Notes under the pieces: model-generated
The model's database searches: none
Told to the model about the DNA's origin: nothing
What the model saw: only the letters and a program-made list of their open reading frames with translations
Assembly: GCA_963281255.1 (NCBI GenBank)
Contig: OY725489.1
Location: 5,828,523 to 5,892,522 of the forward strand
Direction of reading: 5' to 3'
Length of the DNA stretch: 64,000 nucleotides
Source of the DNA: Aphrocallistes beatrix
Lineage: Eukaryota; Porifera; Hexactinellida; Sceptrulophora; Aphrocallistidae
Shown: positions 22,229 to 34,921 of the stretch, in pieces
Position numbering within the stretch: the first letter of the stretch is position 1
Layout of the letters: every line of letters starts with the position of its first letter
Program-made: the position numbers and the translations under genes

Positions 22229-23352
22229 AAGGGGTTATAAACATTAATTTTGATTTTTAGAATTTCAATGCTAATATTTAGCCACTTAGAGCAACTTGTA
22301 CAACCTGGTGTCGCCTAAAAAAGGACACATTTTTGATACGGAAAGTCTCATATCCATAACTTCTTTGAACCATGTTAGAAAATCATTCTAATGCTAAATT
22401 CGTGCTCAGCACTAAATTTCCAGCAATTTGATATATATTGGACATATTTGGAGAAATTCTTTGGCTGCAGATTCCTAGCAACGGCCAGGAATGTGAAAAA
22501 AATTCCTGGTCGTTGCTAGACACGGACATCCAAAAAATTCACCAAATATGGTCAATATATATATCAAATCGCTGGAAATTTAGTGCTGAACACGAATTTA
22601 GTATTAAAATGATGATCTGACATGGTTCAAATAAGTTAATGATCTCGGATTCCGGCGGACACTATCGAATGTAGTTATTTTTGGGTGGCCAGTCATCAAT
22701 GACCAGTTTTCACACTTTTGATGATGAAAATTTTTGATATACCATATTTTGAAGTTAAGTACTGCTATAAGTTGTCGAATAAGGATTTTTGCATGTTATT
22801 TAATATTCCAACGCAGATAAAACTAATGGAAATTGAGGGATATATATAAATATTTTATAAATCCTATTTTCTGAGACTTTTTTTTATCAATTATAAAGGT
22901 GATAACTTTTTGTAAATTCATCTTAGGGACGAACGCTCAACGATTTCTGATAGATCTCGAAGAGTATAACATAACGAACAGACAGATTTTTGAAAATAGA
23001 AATAAAAAGAGAATTATGTAAAAAATAGTGTCAAAATTACTAAAAATATAATTCCTCGGGTGTTTTTGTGTGAATTTTTAACAATTTTCAAAATTTCAAA
23101 AATCTGTCTGTTCATTAGTTATATCATCGATTTATGAATGAATTTGAAAAGTTTCGAAAGGATTGTAAGCATACTGTGTCCGATTTCTATCTTGTAAAAT
23201 GACCAACTTTTTGAAAAAGTTTTTATCTGTTGCAATATTTTAATTTTTAATGCAGTTTTGCAGATAACTCTGCGATTCAAATCTGCACTGAAAAAAAGAA
23301 ATGAATCGGTTGAAAAAGTCAAAGTTAGCTATTATAGGAAGGGCCAACCTTA
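22229..23352 (+). repeat. Repeat family A, copy 2
   Basis: Begins AAAGGGGTTATAAACATT and ends GGAAGGGCCAACCTTA; colinear with 17641-18736. It truncates a Harbinger exon on its left and the Mutator-like transposon copy A on its right, which suggests it inserted into or between them. Confidence 0.75.
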
Positions 23353-23357
23353 AGATG

Positions 23358-25075
23358 CACTGAGGCACACTGCACTGGTAAATTGAATCTGTATCAATAC
23401 GCTTTTCGAGATGGGTTACAATCATATCTCTTGTTGAAATGCAGTCGCTACTATCTTGTGCTTGCTGAATTTCCCACATCCTGTCCGGTTGGAATGAAAC
23501 CTAATGAAGACGTGAAAGATCCTCAAATGCTTGGCCGGAAAAAGTCGGAAGTCAACGTTAGAGTTTTACTAGCAGCACACTGTACTTCTATGAGCTGGAG
23601 TGATTTTGGCTGACCTGCAATCTCCTTGATATACAAAATACCTGGCATAGAATGTCCAAGTCTGTACTCGCGCAATTGGTCCTTTCTACAAATAAAATAT
23701 GCCATTTTAGTAATCAAGGATTCGCCGGGGCTATTAAAGTCAAAACGGGGAAAGTCCTTGACCACGTCCTTTACGAACGCGTGTGTAACAAATGTATCAG
23801 ATGGACGGAAGAACGTAAGAAAGAAAACCCAGAGGAATACAGCGAATACTGGGAGAAACATTCGAGCGAATGCCCAGCTAACTTCTCTGGAACAAGTCAG
23901 GCGATGGAATCTTCTGCTGTAATAGAAATCTGGGGTAGATCAGTTGACAAGCATTCTCTAGCCTATGCTACATATGTAGGAGATGGAGACTCAAGGTCTT
24001 TCAAAAGGATAGAAGAAAATAATCCTTACAAAGGAATGGAAGTTATCCGAAAAGAGGAATGTCTTGGGCACACGCAAAAACGATAAAGAAACACCTCAAA
24101 GTGAAGACAACTACGAGAACAATGCCCTCCAAGCCAATACCCGCATCAAAAGTCTAGAGAATTGCTCATCTCCACGCTCTTGTTATTGGCAAGAACAGAG
24201 GCAGAACACCACTAGACATTCAAAACGCCCTTTACATACTGATGAATCATTTGTTCGAGGAGCACGATCGTTGCCCACACTCAAAAGAATCCTGGTGTTA
24301 CTTTCAAAAGGACCTCGCAATTTCAGCTGAGAATACCTCTCATCCACCTCCCATTCTTCAACAACCCTATCTGAATAAAGACGAGTATTCGCGCCTAGAA
24401 GATGTTTTCAAGAAATTTCCAAGCATTGAAATGTGTTTCGCTCTGACAATGGGGTTAACACAGAACTGTAATGAGTCCCTACATTCAGTTGTATCGCATA
24501 ATGCTCCAAAGACAAAACGTGTAGGACAAAAGTCACTTCAAGCCGCTGCTGCTATTGCTGTGTGCACTTTCAATGAAGGTTTAATGATGCTCGCTGCTAT
24601 TCTGTCAAATCAAGCTGTGCAATGTAGCCGTATAACTCTTGAACACCTAGCATCGATGGATAAAGAAAGGAACCGCTGTAAACTTAAAGCCGTTATGGCT
24701 ACTCAAAAGAGGCGTCGGAGAGTTCTCAAATCCCAATTCATTGCAGCAGAATCCTCTAGGCATAGACGTGAAAAGGATCCTACGACCTATAAATCTGGAG
24801 GTTTTGGTACTGAGCTCTCATCTGTTGCCATGAAAGAATTACCTTCCACGAGTGTTAACCCTGATGACTCTGAAACAGTTTGCGAGGAATGTGAACAACA
24901 TGACTCCTCAACCGGGGGAAAGAGGGCGAATGATGGCTGGTTAGGTTGCGAGTTCTGCCCGAGATGGTTTCACTGTGGATGCGTCAATACCAGTCTAAAG
25001 GACGTGGGAGATTATCCTTATATCTGTAGGAAATGTGACTTGGAATTCGAGTCCTGTGTAGAAGCTGTATAACTA
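23358..25075 (+). pseudogene. Mutator-like transposase with C-terminal PHD finger, copy A
   Basis: Read in several frames. 23383-23613 covers the N-terminal region (LNLYQYAFRDG-like; SEVNVRVLLAAHCTSMSWSD). 23652-24086 covers the catalytic core with the second Asp motif YVGDGDSRSF. 24242-25075 covers NCNESLHSVVSHNAPKTKR with the catalytic Glu, a basic coiled stretch, and a C4HC3 PHD finger: CEEC, CEFC, WFHCGC, ICRKC (24880-25045). Compared with copy B about 115 bp is missing near 23700, removing the first catalytic Asp in FDGSWHRRG. The architecture fits the metazoan proteins commonly labelled Mutator-like transposase domain. Deletion and frameshifts make it dead. Confidence 0.8.
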
Positions 25076-26201
25076 TCGTTTCTGTAGTAGCATGCCACCA
25101 TTAGAATAGTATGATATACTTGTTTGCTCATTTATACTATAATAAATATCTATGCATCAATCTAGCCAAGGGAATTTGAAACTGCGTCACTAATATTTAA
25201 AATATCGGTTGACATACCGATAGAAAAGCATCACAAAAACAGTCAATAATAGTATCGAAATTGGAAAAATACAGTCAGGGTCGCATATCATTATGAACCG
25301 CATGGGGGAACAAATATTTTCACGAAAGAGAGTCATACATAGTAAGCGAAATCGAAATAATAGAAATTCCGGTAGAACCGGGCAAATTGGGACCCAGATA
25401 ATTTGTTCATAATAAGCGACTCTGAATGTTCATTTTGATATATGTATGCCATTGCACTATTCAATTTTGATAACATTTTACAAATGCGAATATCAAAATC
25501 TACTCTACTAAATTACAATACAGGCTTATTAGCCGTTGAGATTTCTTTTCTTGAGGAAAATACACGTCTACATAAAAAGGTGTAAAATATGATTAAATTT
25601 TATGATAATAGTTTTCCAAGATCACTCAGACGTTCAACACCGTCCATACAATAAAGAATCTCCTATAATAGGAGCTGGGCTAGAAATGAGAATTCTCAAA
25701 ACAATACAAGTGCATCACAGCAGCAGGAGGCCGCAGGGGGGGAGGATTGTGATTTTTGTGATTTTCCTGTACAGAATTCAACCTTTTTAGAAAGTAGCAT
25801 CAGGATGTATTTGTGGAAACGACTATCTCTAAGATTAGAATTTGTCCTAACATTGGAATTGGGGATTTTTTCAGTACACATAGCAATAGTTTTATTAATA
25901 AATTAAACTTACGTTCTTGCTAGTAGGTGAAGTAGGCAAGTCACAGGTGTCCAAGACATAAAGTGATCGCTTTCATTTACTTGTCTGGATCATAGCAAAT
26001 TGATACAGCAAATTAGCTAATTGTTGAATCTTGGTGACAGAGAAAGATTACAACTATATACTATCTACATATTTATTTAAGTGTATATACAGAAAATATA
26101 TAATTTTAAGTTACAAAAATAGGCATTGAAGTGGCGTAAATCAAGTTCAAATGGGAGAATTTACATTCTGGATCAATTGTCAAGCTTTCTAATTTTCAAC
26201 C

Positions 26202-26408
26202 TCAACTCAACCTCAACTCGGAAATTTGGAAAAACATGGAACCAGGAGCACATGGTTGTGAAACAAGACTCCCCAATAAAGCCCATTTCGAATGAATACA
26301 GTAGACATTGGATCCTTGTATAAATGTAATGCCGATTCTTGGTAAAACTCGATCTGGTATATACTTTTTAGCCTCAAATCGCATGTGCGTATGTGCGTTT
26401 ACTTTCAA
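26202..26408 (-). other. Small reverse ORF shared by both Mutator-like copies
   Basis: Encodes KVNAHTHMRFEAKKYIP and SNVYCIHSKW, convergent to the transposase. The counterpart lies at 58934-59230. Over about 187 aligned bases I count five differences, all changing an amino acid, so there is no sign of protein-level constraint between these two copies. It may be a second ORF of the element or a chance ORF. No known domain. Confidence 0.4.
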
Positions 26409-26523
26409 TACGATATTATTACCAGAGGTTTCTGTACAATATATACTTTAACTTCTGTGCCGTAATAATAATCAATTATTATACAATTATAAAATACATA
26501 CAAAGGTGAATATATAGGTAAAG

Positions 26524-27326
26524 CTATGCAGAGTCTGTAATCTTCCTTCTAGCTTCTCGTTCCTCTCTAGGAGAAGTGGATTTACTATGATGGCCTCCTC
26601 CTCCCCTAATAGCCATCCCTTTGGTCCTCTCTATGCAAAACAGAACTACGAAGCGGTGGTGTACATTCAATTGTGATGGGATAGCCTTACTGCACAGCAA
26701 GTAGTGTTTGTGATAAATTTGAGGAAGGTTAATTGGTAAATGGATGTCTTGTTGCAGTTAGTAGATAGTGTGCGTGCAATACATGGTTTGGCATCAACTG
26801 AATATGGATTTAGGTATTTCTTTGCATTGTTTACTCATAATGGATCTGCTTCTAACTTCTTATTTTGTTGACTTTGGTAGTATCAGGGTTGGATTAATGG
26901 TAGCTACCTTTGTTCTTTAATCGTCTAATTACAAACCATTAACTCAAATACTAATTCACAATATAATAATATGTAGCATTATATTGTAGACTCACCGATC
27001 GTACTCAACAACAGTTGATGAATCATAAGTTCACTTCTCTTTTCTTATTGGCAAGATGACCTGACGAGAAAATGATGATCCGACTTAATAACTGTACTTT
27101 TATACTTCTCTATAAGATCATACGTAGATCACTTATAACACAACAAATATATCATTAAAGCATCAATATATTCGCAATCATACGAATAATCAACATGATA
27201 AAAATAAGATAATATGAATACACACCATGTTAGGCGGTAGTCTTCAAGTGTAAACATCGCTTGTTGATGCCAGAGAGAGAGCTTCTTCTTAGTCTTCATT
27301 TGAGTGCTTTCTTTGATCAAAGACTC
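26524..27326 (-). CDS. Possible last two exons of a host gene
   Basis: Reverse strand. Exon 27326-27226 follows acceptor CATTGCAG and ends at donor ACATG|GTGTGT. It is open in only one frame (ESLIKESTQMKTKKK, then LSLWHQQAMFTLEDYRLT) and ends in phase 2. Exon 26626-26524 follows acceptor ATAGAGAG and completes the codon in phase: TKGMAIRGGGGHHSKS, then SPREEREARRKITDSA and TAG at 26524-26526. The composition (Lys/Arg-rich, amphipathic) looks protein-like. No domain is recognised. Other candidate exons upstream (27850-27893, 28113-28161) have good splice sites but their phases do not fit, so I leave them out. It could be chance. Confidence 0.3.
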
Positions 27327-27329
27327 CTG

Positions 27330-28250
27330 CAATGATGAAATAAGTAATGCGAAGAATAATTGTAAATAAAAACATTATATGAGAGAGCAAATGTGTCCTG
27401 CCTTGTATTTGCAACTGAAATAATCATTTGAAAAATAATCAAATGGAATAGTAACATTTTTATTTTTATGTAGAGGTACTTCACAATCCTCCTCACCCAT
27501 TCAGTAACAGTTACCTTTTTCCAACGGCTCTTCCGAGGGCTTTTTAATATACACTTAATCCTCGAAATTCGACAATATTTGAAGTATGCACTTGTGGCCA
27601 GAGAAATATATAAGAAAAAGCTCGATTTAGGTATAATAATTTTAAAAAATTGATGTACTTATTTGGGTGGATTCGGAAATACGAGAACCTATTGCTGAGG
27701 TAATAGATGTAGTCTCTTAGGAATTAGTTTGACTTGCATGAAACATCGGACACTTTGTAAATATTCAGGCCTAATTAGTTAGGAATATATGGTACAAATA
27801 AAATACCAGTATTACTTGAATATGAATCCAAATTCTGCTTCAGCCCAAAGAACAACCCAACTCCCCGATCATATTGATTCATTAACTCCTAGAGAGTAAT
27901 ACAAATAAAATCGTTTGAATCATACAAAACAAATCAAAATGATAGATCATATACTACACTTACGTTGTAAATCATCCCCCCACCACCCCAGACCCTAGAG
28001 GTCATCATTGGGGGGGGGGGGGGGGAAATCAGCATGTAAATCTAAAAAAGTAAGAAAGGTTTCATTAAATTTTGCACAAATTTGGAAATTATTTACGATA
28101 TACTAAACGTACCAAAAATAAATCTGACCCCCCGTCGCCTCCTCCTCATTTCTTTATCCATCTACAAAAACAGTAAATATAAGACATAGTTGATATCATT
28201 TATTAGCTGTTTGTATAATCTTTATGGTTATGTATTTGTATACATATACA
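27330..28250. other. No firm gene; poly-G run at 28013-28025
   Basis: AT-rich sequence with a G homopolymer of about 13-15 bases and a few candidate splice-bounded ORFs on the reverse strand that do not connect in phase. Confidence 0.4.
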
Positions 28251-28251
28251 C

Positions 28252-28724
28252 TTACTGAGCAAAATTATTCGTTCACCCCATAATTCCCCATACAAATTGT
28301 CATAATAATGATTTATTTTGCGAGTAAAGGTATATAATTAATAAGAGATACACTTAAATTTACTTCAAATTCGAATTCTCCACATTCAAATTACCTACTT
28401 TATAAGTTTTAACTTAATTACTCTTCTTCAAGTTTAGTATTTTCAGCATTTGCTTTCCTATACCACATGACACGAGCGATCACCATTGTATATGATAGCA
28501 TTGGTAGTATGAGGTGGCCTAGTTTGAAATTGTTTAACCTTGTGGGAGTGTAAACAAGTTGAAAGATTAAAAAGTGAGTAATTCGAATATATGAATTCGA
28601 ATTTGAAGTTAAATTAAGCGTGTCTCTTACAAAATAAATACCTTGACTCGGTAAATAGACCAATATTATAACTATTTGTATGGGGAATTATGGAGTGTAC
28701 GAATACTTTTGTTCAGGTTGTGTA
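28252..28724. mobile_element. MITE family D, complete copy
   Basis: Left end ACTTACTGAGCAAAATTATT and right end GTGTACGAATACTTTTGTTC plus AGG, inverted, with CACCCCATAATTCCCCATAC shared at the left and mirrored at the right. Same length and middle as 1263-1730. Confidence 0.8.
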
Positions 28725-29293
28725 TACACATTAATTGAGTTTTAATAGTAAGGATAATGTACATAGTTTAGTGCACCATAGTTAATACATATATGATTAA
28801 ATTCACGAACAAAGCCACATAAGATAAAATAATATGATGGTTTGTGAGCAAACACATTTATGCATCCAAAGCAGTAAGCCAACTATAAAATAACAATATG
28901 CTTGAAATAATAGTCAATTGCTTATTTCAACCTTGTAATCAATGCTTTGGGTTTCTAAAGCTAAGCTATGCTGAGCTCAAGCTTTAATAGATTTATAGTT
29001 ATTGAGTTAATGCGTCTAAAGGGGTGAAAAGGGGGGTTTGTCCGATTTCTTTGCATATTAGACCATAACCTTTGAACGGATGCTATAAATTGGAAAGTTC
29101 TATCTTTCTAATAATCACCCTGTGTCCTAAGTGACATTTACTATTCTAAAACACTCTCTTTCATCATTAAAAGGATAAATTCACACAAATGTGGACAAAA
29201 TTCTTAACAAATTTCGAATTCCTCCTCTTCTGAACCCTATAGGGTGATGTTAAAGTGTAAATTAGGTGGTTTAATGATGAAATTTTTATTTTT
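28725..29293. other. No gene recognised
   Basis: AT-rich; a few short words resembling other repeats, no ORF of note. Confidence 0.45.
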
Positions 29294-29297
29294 TAAG

Positions 29298-31137
29298 GAT
29301 ACCGCCATCGAAAAACATCGCCTGACATTAAAAAAAAATGGTGAAATTTTGTAGCTAATTCCATCGGATTATTGAGTAGTCTATCATCTAATCGTACTTG
29401 TTGGACGGTATTTATTTTGATATTCTAGAACTGAGCACCTAAAGCTCAGTCGTACTAAAAATCGGAAAGTTATTCGTGGTTTTGCGGCGCATTCATCAAT
29501 TATTTTCTAACTTATCTAATATTTTTTCAATAATATGAACCTCAAAATGGTTTTGGCCCCTTTAAATATTATAAAACAGATGAATTTAGAAAAAGAGGTA
29601 CTTAAAATCAAATCAAAAATATCTTTATGAGGAACTTCGTTTCTAAAATGCTCGGGAAATGGCCGTTGTGATATTAGCTATTGTGTATAGAAAAGAATTC
29701 TGAACAATTTAAAAAAAATTTGTTCAGATCCGACCATTAGTTCGTAAGTTATAGTATATTGTAGGTAAAGTTCGGGCATCAAACGTCTCTATGGCCCCGA
29801 AAGTGCTCGATGTCAATGCTTAAAAACCATTGAAGATATATAATCTATTATAATCTTAAATGAAAGGATATATATGATAATATATAGGTTCCTCAAACAT
29901 CTCTTTGTCAAAAAGTAAATATTTCTTGACTTATCATCGATTTTATTGTAATACAAATTCTATGGAGAACTTTGAATATATTAGAAAATGGCGAATCTTG
30001 TCATGAAATAAGTTCCCAAAAGTAGCTGTTATACTCAAAAAACAATGCAATAGTCACTAGCAATGTATACAGAAATTTTGAAGCAGTCAACATGATTATT
30101 TTGGAAGTTGAAAGCATTTATCTCCGAAATTCGGTCAAAGCCCCCCATTTATGGTTCAAAACATATTCCTCCATATCTCGGGAAATATACACCCAAATTC
30201 TTAGCTCTCAATTCCTAATATACTTTTCAAGACGGTATATATCTGATTCTTAAATAATAAGTGTACTACATTAAATGGAATGCTAAGTTTTTAATTTTTA
30301 TCACGTGATGACGTAGCATTTTTCGAAAATGCTAACTTGTAAACTAAAAGTCGTAGACTCTCGCTCTAACTTCCTAATATACCTTTTAGAAGCTCTTTAT
30401 TCATTCTAAACCGATGAATTATTCTTTGTAGTGCTAGGAATATGAATTATATTCCCTAATTGGTTCAAAACATTCGGGGTTAGAGGCCTCAAGGTAATTT
30501 GTGAATTTTCAGTATAATTTTGCTATTTTCACCAAAATCTGTTGGAATACATATAATTCATTAGTATACATGCGATCAAATGCCCATGGATGCTTTTATT
30601 TATCGTCTTTCAAAAATTTTAACTCAAAATTGCTTTGAGACAGAGGTTTGAAAATTTCAGGAGTTGTTCCATATCATTAGGAGATGAGCGTAGGACCACT
30701 AGATTTTCGATATCTTATAAATTTGTGATTTTATTGCTGATTTCCAAAGAAAATCGGACTTTGTTCGCCGTTTTTTGGCAATTTTTTCATACCCCTGTAA
30801 AATTAACAATTTTGGTTATTTTAACTTTCTTTTGGTTCTATGCGATTGCAAATTTTATTGACTATATATGAATAAATTTTCGAAGCATTTGATCCAAACA
30901 TGTGTTTCAAAAAAATCACAGAGTGGAGGAGGGCTTACCATTAAGATGTGCTGGGGGAAAACGAAAAAAAACGACTTTGAGACGCTGTAACTCAAACCTA
31001 TAAATGCGAACCAAAAACTGTTTGGCATGTCTCAATATTTTATAATTGCACTACCTGCCCACGCTTAACATCTTATATATCTCTACTCTTGATATATGCT
31101 GTAAGCCAAACCTATGGATTTTTCACGGGCGGTATCC
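29298..31137 (+). mobile_element. TTAA-flanked repeat family C, copy 2 (complete)
   Basis: 1840 bp flanked by TTAA at 29294-29297 and 31138-31141. Ends are GGATACCGCC and GGCGGTATCC, a 10-bp terminal inverted repeat. A TTAA target is the hallmark of piggyBac-group elements, so a non-autonomous piggyBac relative is a fair inference. The ends do not resemble any motif near the piggyBac gene at 9-11 kb. No coding content recognised. Confidence 0.75.
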
Positions 31138-31190
31138 TTAAGTCAAGCCATTTCATTTCTGAGATCGCAAATTGTGTCGGAGCAAAAGTG

Positions 31191-32226
31191 ATAAGGCCTC
31201 AGGGTACTTGACCAGGGATGCGGTAGAAGATGGTAGAACTAAATTATGAGCTGCCTTAAATCATTAACAAAGTACAATAGAACTTATGAGAATGTATCAC
31301 CAGCATATATAAATATGATGTCAAAGTAGCCATTTCCGTTGTTAAAATTTAGATTAGTCACCATATGGTTACGAAACGGAATATTTGTGACAAATTTCGT
31401 GATTTTCAGAAGTCGTTTAAGGGCACTTCTGGTAAGTGTTTTTATTATAAAACATTTCGCATAGAACTGAGATGTGAATGGGTTAACACGGAAAATTTGA
31501 ACTTTTTCATGGAATGTTCCTACATTCCACTGTTGCTATGGAAACGTGTTTTGGTCAATTGGGGTCATATCTTAAAAACCGTGATACCTAGGTATTCAAA
31601 AGTGATTCCATTCGATGGCAAATATACTGCTTCCTATTAAGCGATAATATAATTTAGACGTCTAAATTAATTGGTTTACGAGATATTCGACAAATTACCA
31701 AAAGTGAACAATATGATAAATTAACAACTCGTAAACCATTGAATTTAGACAAATAAATTATATCATCACTTAATAGTAAATGGTCTATTGGCTATCAAAT
31801 TGAATTACATTTGAATGCCTAGGTATCGCGGTTTTCAAGATATGACCCCAACTGACCAAAACACGTTTCCATAGCAAAACTGGAATGTATCAACATTCCA
31901 TGTGAAAAAAAATCAAAATTTCTCGTATTAACCCATTTACATCTCAGTTCTATGCGAATAGAATTATAATAAAAACACTTAGAAATGCCCTTAAACGACC
32001 TCTGAAAATCACCAAATTGTCACAAATATACCCTGTTGCGCAATAATATGATCTAATCTAAATCTTAACAACGGATATGGGTACTTTGACACCATATTTA
32101 TATATTCTGGTGATACATTCCTAAGCTCTATTGTGCTTTGTTAATGTTTCAAGGCAATTCATATTAGTTCAAACATCTTCTACCGCATCTCTAGTCCCAA
32201 ATCCGCAAGTTACTCTGAGGCCTTAT
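31191..32226. mobile_element. 1-kb foldback element
   Basis: Long inverted repeat with arms of roughly 480 bp. The ends read ATAAGGCCTC on the left and its complement on the right. Arm landmarks are ACACGTTTCCATAGCA-type words near 31535 and 31860 in opposite orientation, and ATCTTCTACCGCATC near 32175 against GCGGTAGAAGAT near 31222. A second copy lies at about 51740-52673. No ORF of known function; the 31365-31640 ORF lies within an arm. Confidence 0.85.
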
Positions 32227-32950
32227 ATATAGTAGGCTATGCTTGAACTTAATCTTAACTTGCTAAATTGGTATTCACAGAAAAACACTTAGTAAATACT
32301 TAGTTTATGTTTAAGTTTAAGTTGATCTGAGAATAAGGCCCCAGGTATCTAAAATGTTATTCTATTTACAAAAAAAATAATTTAAGGCCAGTACTGGGTG
32401 TTCAGGTTTTATTGAACTATCTTATTCATTTTTTTATTTTTTTAAAGCTACTCATAGGAGTTATTCTTTCACAATTTAAATTGTTCTCTCATCAAATGTT
32501 CTGACTTTAATACTATAGCTCCATATTGCGTAGTATTAAATTCCTATACCGAGTATACAATATGTGCACAAAAAAATAACTAGTTTTATTTTAATAATGG
32601 TTATTAGGCTTCCAATTTGATCTATGCATACTGTTGATAAATTCTGACTAGAATCATTCAATTCAGAACTCATGTTACAAAGATATTCTACATTCTTTGT
32701 GGAATTCTAAAAACAGTATCTAAAATTAGACAAATTTCCGAAATACTGTTGAATAATTCTATTGAAGACTAGTTCAATCGCTTAGATTCTAGTCAGTTTT
32801 CTAAAGCAATATGCCTACAATGGATTAAAACATTCAGAACAGCAATTGATCCAAATAATCTTTTACCAGGAGTGCGCAGAAAAATTCACTTATGCATTTG
32901 AAAACATAACATTTTTCCAAAAAAATGCTCAATTTACGTACTTTGCACGC
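32227..32950. other. No gene; Harbinger-like MITE end at about 32240-32345
   Basis: The stretch ending TTGATCTGAGAATAAGGCCC resembles Harbinger-type MITE termini, but I cannot place the other end. The rest is AT-rich; the 5' part of the following mariner is not recognisable here. Confidence 0.35.
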
Positions 32951-32954
32951 TAAA

Positions 32955-33631
32955 AATGTCCAAAGAACTTTTAAAGGAATATAGCAATGCAGACCCTATG
33001 CGTCTTTACGACATCTTTACTGGGGATGAAACGTGGATCAGTTATAATGAACCTGAAAGAAAGTCGGCTACATATACATACCTGGGTAGGAAAAAATGAC
33101 GACGGATCAAGAAAACCCCCTTCCAAAAAAGCCAGGCGCGATAGGTTTGGATGCAAGGTATTGTACACAATTTTCTTTGACGCACATGGATCAGTGGCTC
33201 AAATATGCTTACCTAAAGGCCAAAGAGTAACAGGGGAGTATTATGCTAATACCTGCCTTGCTGCAGGAGAACAGCACTATAAAGAGAGGCGCCCACGTAT
33301 CATATGTAAAGGCCTACGAATTCTTCACGATAATGCTAGGCCCCATAAAACTCGGCTTGTGAAGGATATGTTGGATTTTTTGGGGGTTGTGGAGCTTCAG
33401 CATCCACCTTACAGCACAGATCTCTCTCCCTGTGACTTCTGGCTGTTTAACAACCTTAAATTGCATCTGTCTGGAAGAGATTTTGAGACCAACCACCAGC
33501 TTGGAAGTGCCATTTTCCAGTATCTCAAAGCCATCCCCAAAGAAAAGTACAAAAAAACTTTTCATAAGTGGTTGGAGCGGTTGGAACTCTGTATTCAGAA
33601 TAAGGGGGAATATTTTGAACAATTAATGTAG
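32955..33631 (+). pseudogene. mariner transposase, catalytic domain (5' truncated)
   Basis: Starts within the catalytic domain: MSKELLKEYSN, then DIFTGDETWISYNEPERKS with the first Asp (about 33017). A frameshift near 33090 moves the reading to KKARRDRFGCKVLYTIFFDA. The second Asp is in ILHDNARPHKTRL (about 33320) and the third in PPYSTDLSPCDFWLF (about 33402), giving the mariner DD34D arrangement. The protein ends with NKGEYFEQLM and TAG at 33629-33631, the normal mariner C-terminus. The DNA-binding N-terminal half is missing or decayed beyond recognition, so it is inactive. Confidence 0.88.
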
Positions 33632-33639
33632 TTTAGTCT

Positions 33640-34700
33640 TTATAATTATTGCTTAATTAATTTTTGTATCTCTAATCCTGGAACCCATGGGTTGCCCTTA
33701 GTACTTTAAAAAATCACTAAAATATTTTTCCTTACGAAAATCTGCTTCTAGATATTGTTGCAACGAAATTGCAATGAACAAATTAATTGAGCTAAAATTG
33801 AAAATTATATTTCTATTATTTTCTTTATTCAACCATTTCGTGCAAGAATAATTGAGTAAAAGTGGCATAAGCCATTGAAGTTTCCTTGAATGTCCATTAT
33901 AAATCAGTTGATTTGGAAAAAAAAATTATTCTTACTTATTGAGCTCCCGAAAAGTGTATTTTTGCAGATAACTCATCAAGAACCGTTTTCCCAAAAGAGT
34001 TCAGGAGAAAATAATGAAAACTTTTGAGTTAGTTCTGGAAGGAAACACCAACCATTGGTGATTCCTACCGAGAAATATATTCCTACCGAGAAATAAGTAC
34101 CAGCAACCTAATTTTAACGGTGTAAAGTCTTGTTAGTCTAACAAGGGCGTCGATCCAGGGAGTCAGGGGAGGAATTGACCTCCAGTCTCAATTCGGAGGG
34201 CGGCGAGAGTATCATTTCGCACCCCAGTTTTTCGCTTTGCTTGTAATTTGATCCATTAAATTTACAAGTTTTCTATTCTATAGGGGTCAAGTGGGACACT
34301 CGATCTCTTATTTATAATGAAGGATATTTACGAAAGTTATTGTACTGAGATATCTCTCTAGAATTTTCAATCAAAATTTGATATGACATTAATTTTAAAC
34401 ATCCTGTATATAAAGAAGATTTCGAACTTCGTTTGCTTCGACTTATCTGCAACTCACTCACATTTCAATTTCATTGGTTCATTTGCTCCTACTGTATCCA
34501 GCTACATACGGACTCCCTTTTACCCTTTCCAACCCAAATCTAATGATTTTGAATCAAAAATTTGTAATATGATTACTTTACAAATTACTTTTTTCTTAAT
34601 ATTTGTCTAATGTACATTGATATAGTGGCTAACCTCTGAAATTAGCAGTTATATATAAATACAGTATATATTAAATATAGAGATAATCCTGTGGACACGT
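33640..34700. other. No gene recognised
   Basis: AT-rich. A GC-richer segment at 34140-34230 (GTCGATCCAGGGAGTCAGGG) may be a repeat end. An ORF at 34383-34610 has no recognised similarity. Confidence 0.4.
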
Positions 34701-34720
34701 AATCTTTGGCCAAATTATCA

Positions 34721-34921
34721 CTATAATCCAAGATTTGTCACCGATACATAGGATTGCCAAAAATATAGAAAATATCGGAAAAGATCAATAAGCCCGGCTG
34801 AATCCATGCTATCGCAATCTGGTGATGAGGGTTCGTCACCCTTGTCGTATGTGCCAGAAATTGATTTTAGTTGTTGTTGCTGTTGATCCTCACTGGCACC
34901 CTGCACATTTATTTTAACCAT
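34721..34921 (-). CDS. Possible first coding exon of an unknown host gene
   Basis: Reverse ORF of 66 codons starting ATG at 34921 (MVKINVQGASEDQQQQQ), then KGDEPSSPDCDSMDSAGLI. Acidic/Ser-rich composition with a glutamine run is more protein-like than the neighbourhood. After about residue 47 it becomes aromatic and less convincing, so the exon may end earlier; I cannot fix a donor. No domain. Could be chance. Confidence 0.22.
   Translation of the reverse strand: MVKINVQGASEDQQQQQLKSISGTYDKGDEPSSPDCDSMDSAGLIDLFRYFLYFWQSYVSVTNLGL

Larger units (their letters stand above)
23353..26445 (+). mobile_element. Mutator-like/PHD transposon, copy A (5' truncated)
   Basis: A transposase pseudogene (23358-25075) followed by about 1.4 kb of 3' sequence also present, inverted, at about 58990-60340. 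Similarity fades just after CCAGAGGTTTCTGTA near 26440. The 5' end is replaced by repeat family A. The 3' segment holds the GAATTTGTCCTAA word and a small reverse ORF shared with copy B. Confidence 0.75.

Noticed and set aside
27850-28161. Additional reverse-strand exons (ELMNQYDRGVGLFFG; MDKEMRRRRRGVRFIF)
   Set aside because: Splice sites look good but phases do not connect to each other or to the exons downstream.
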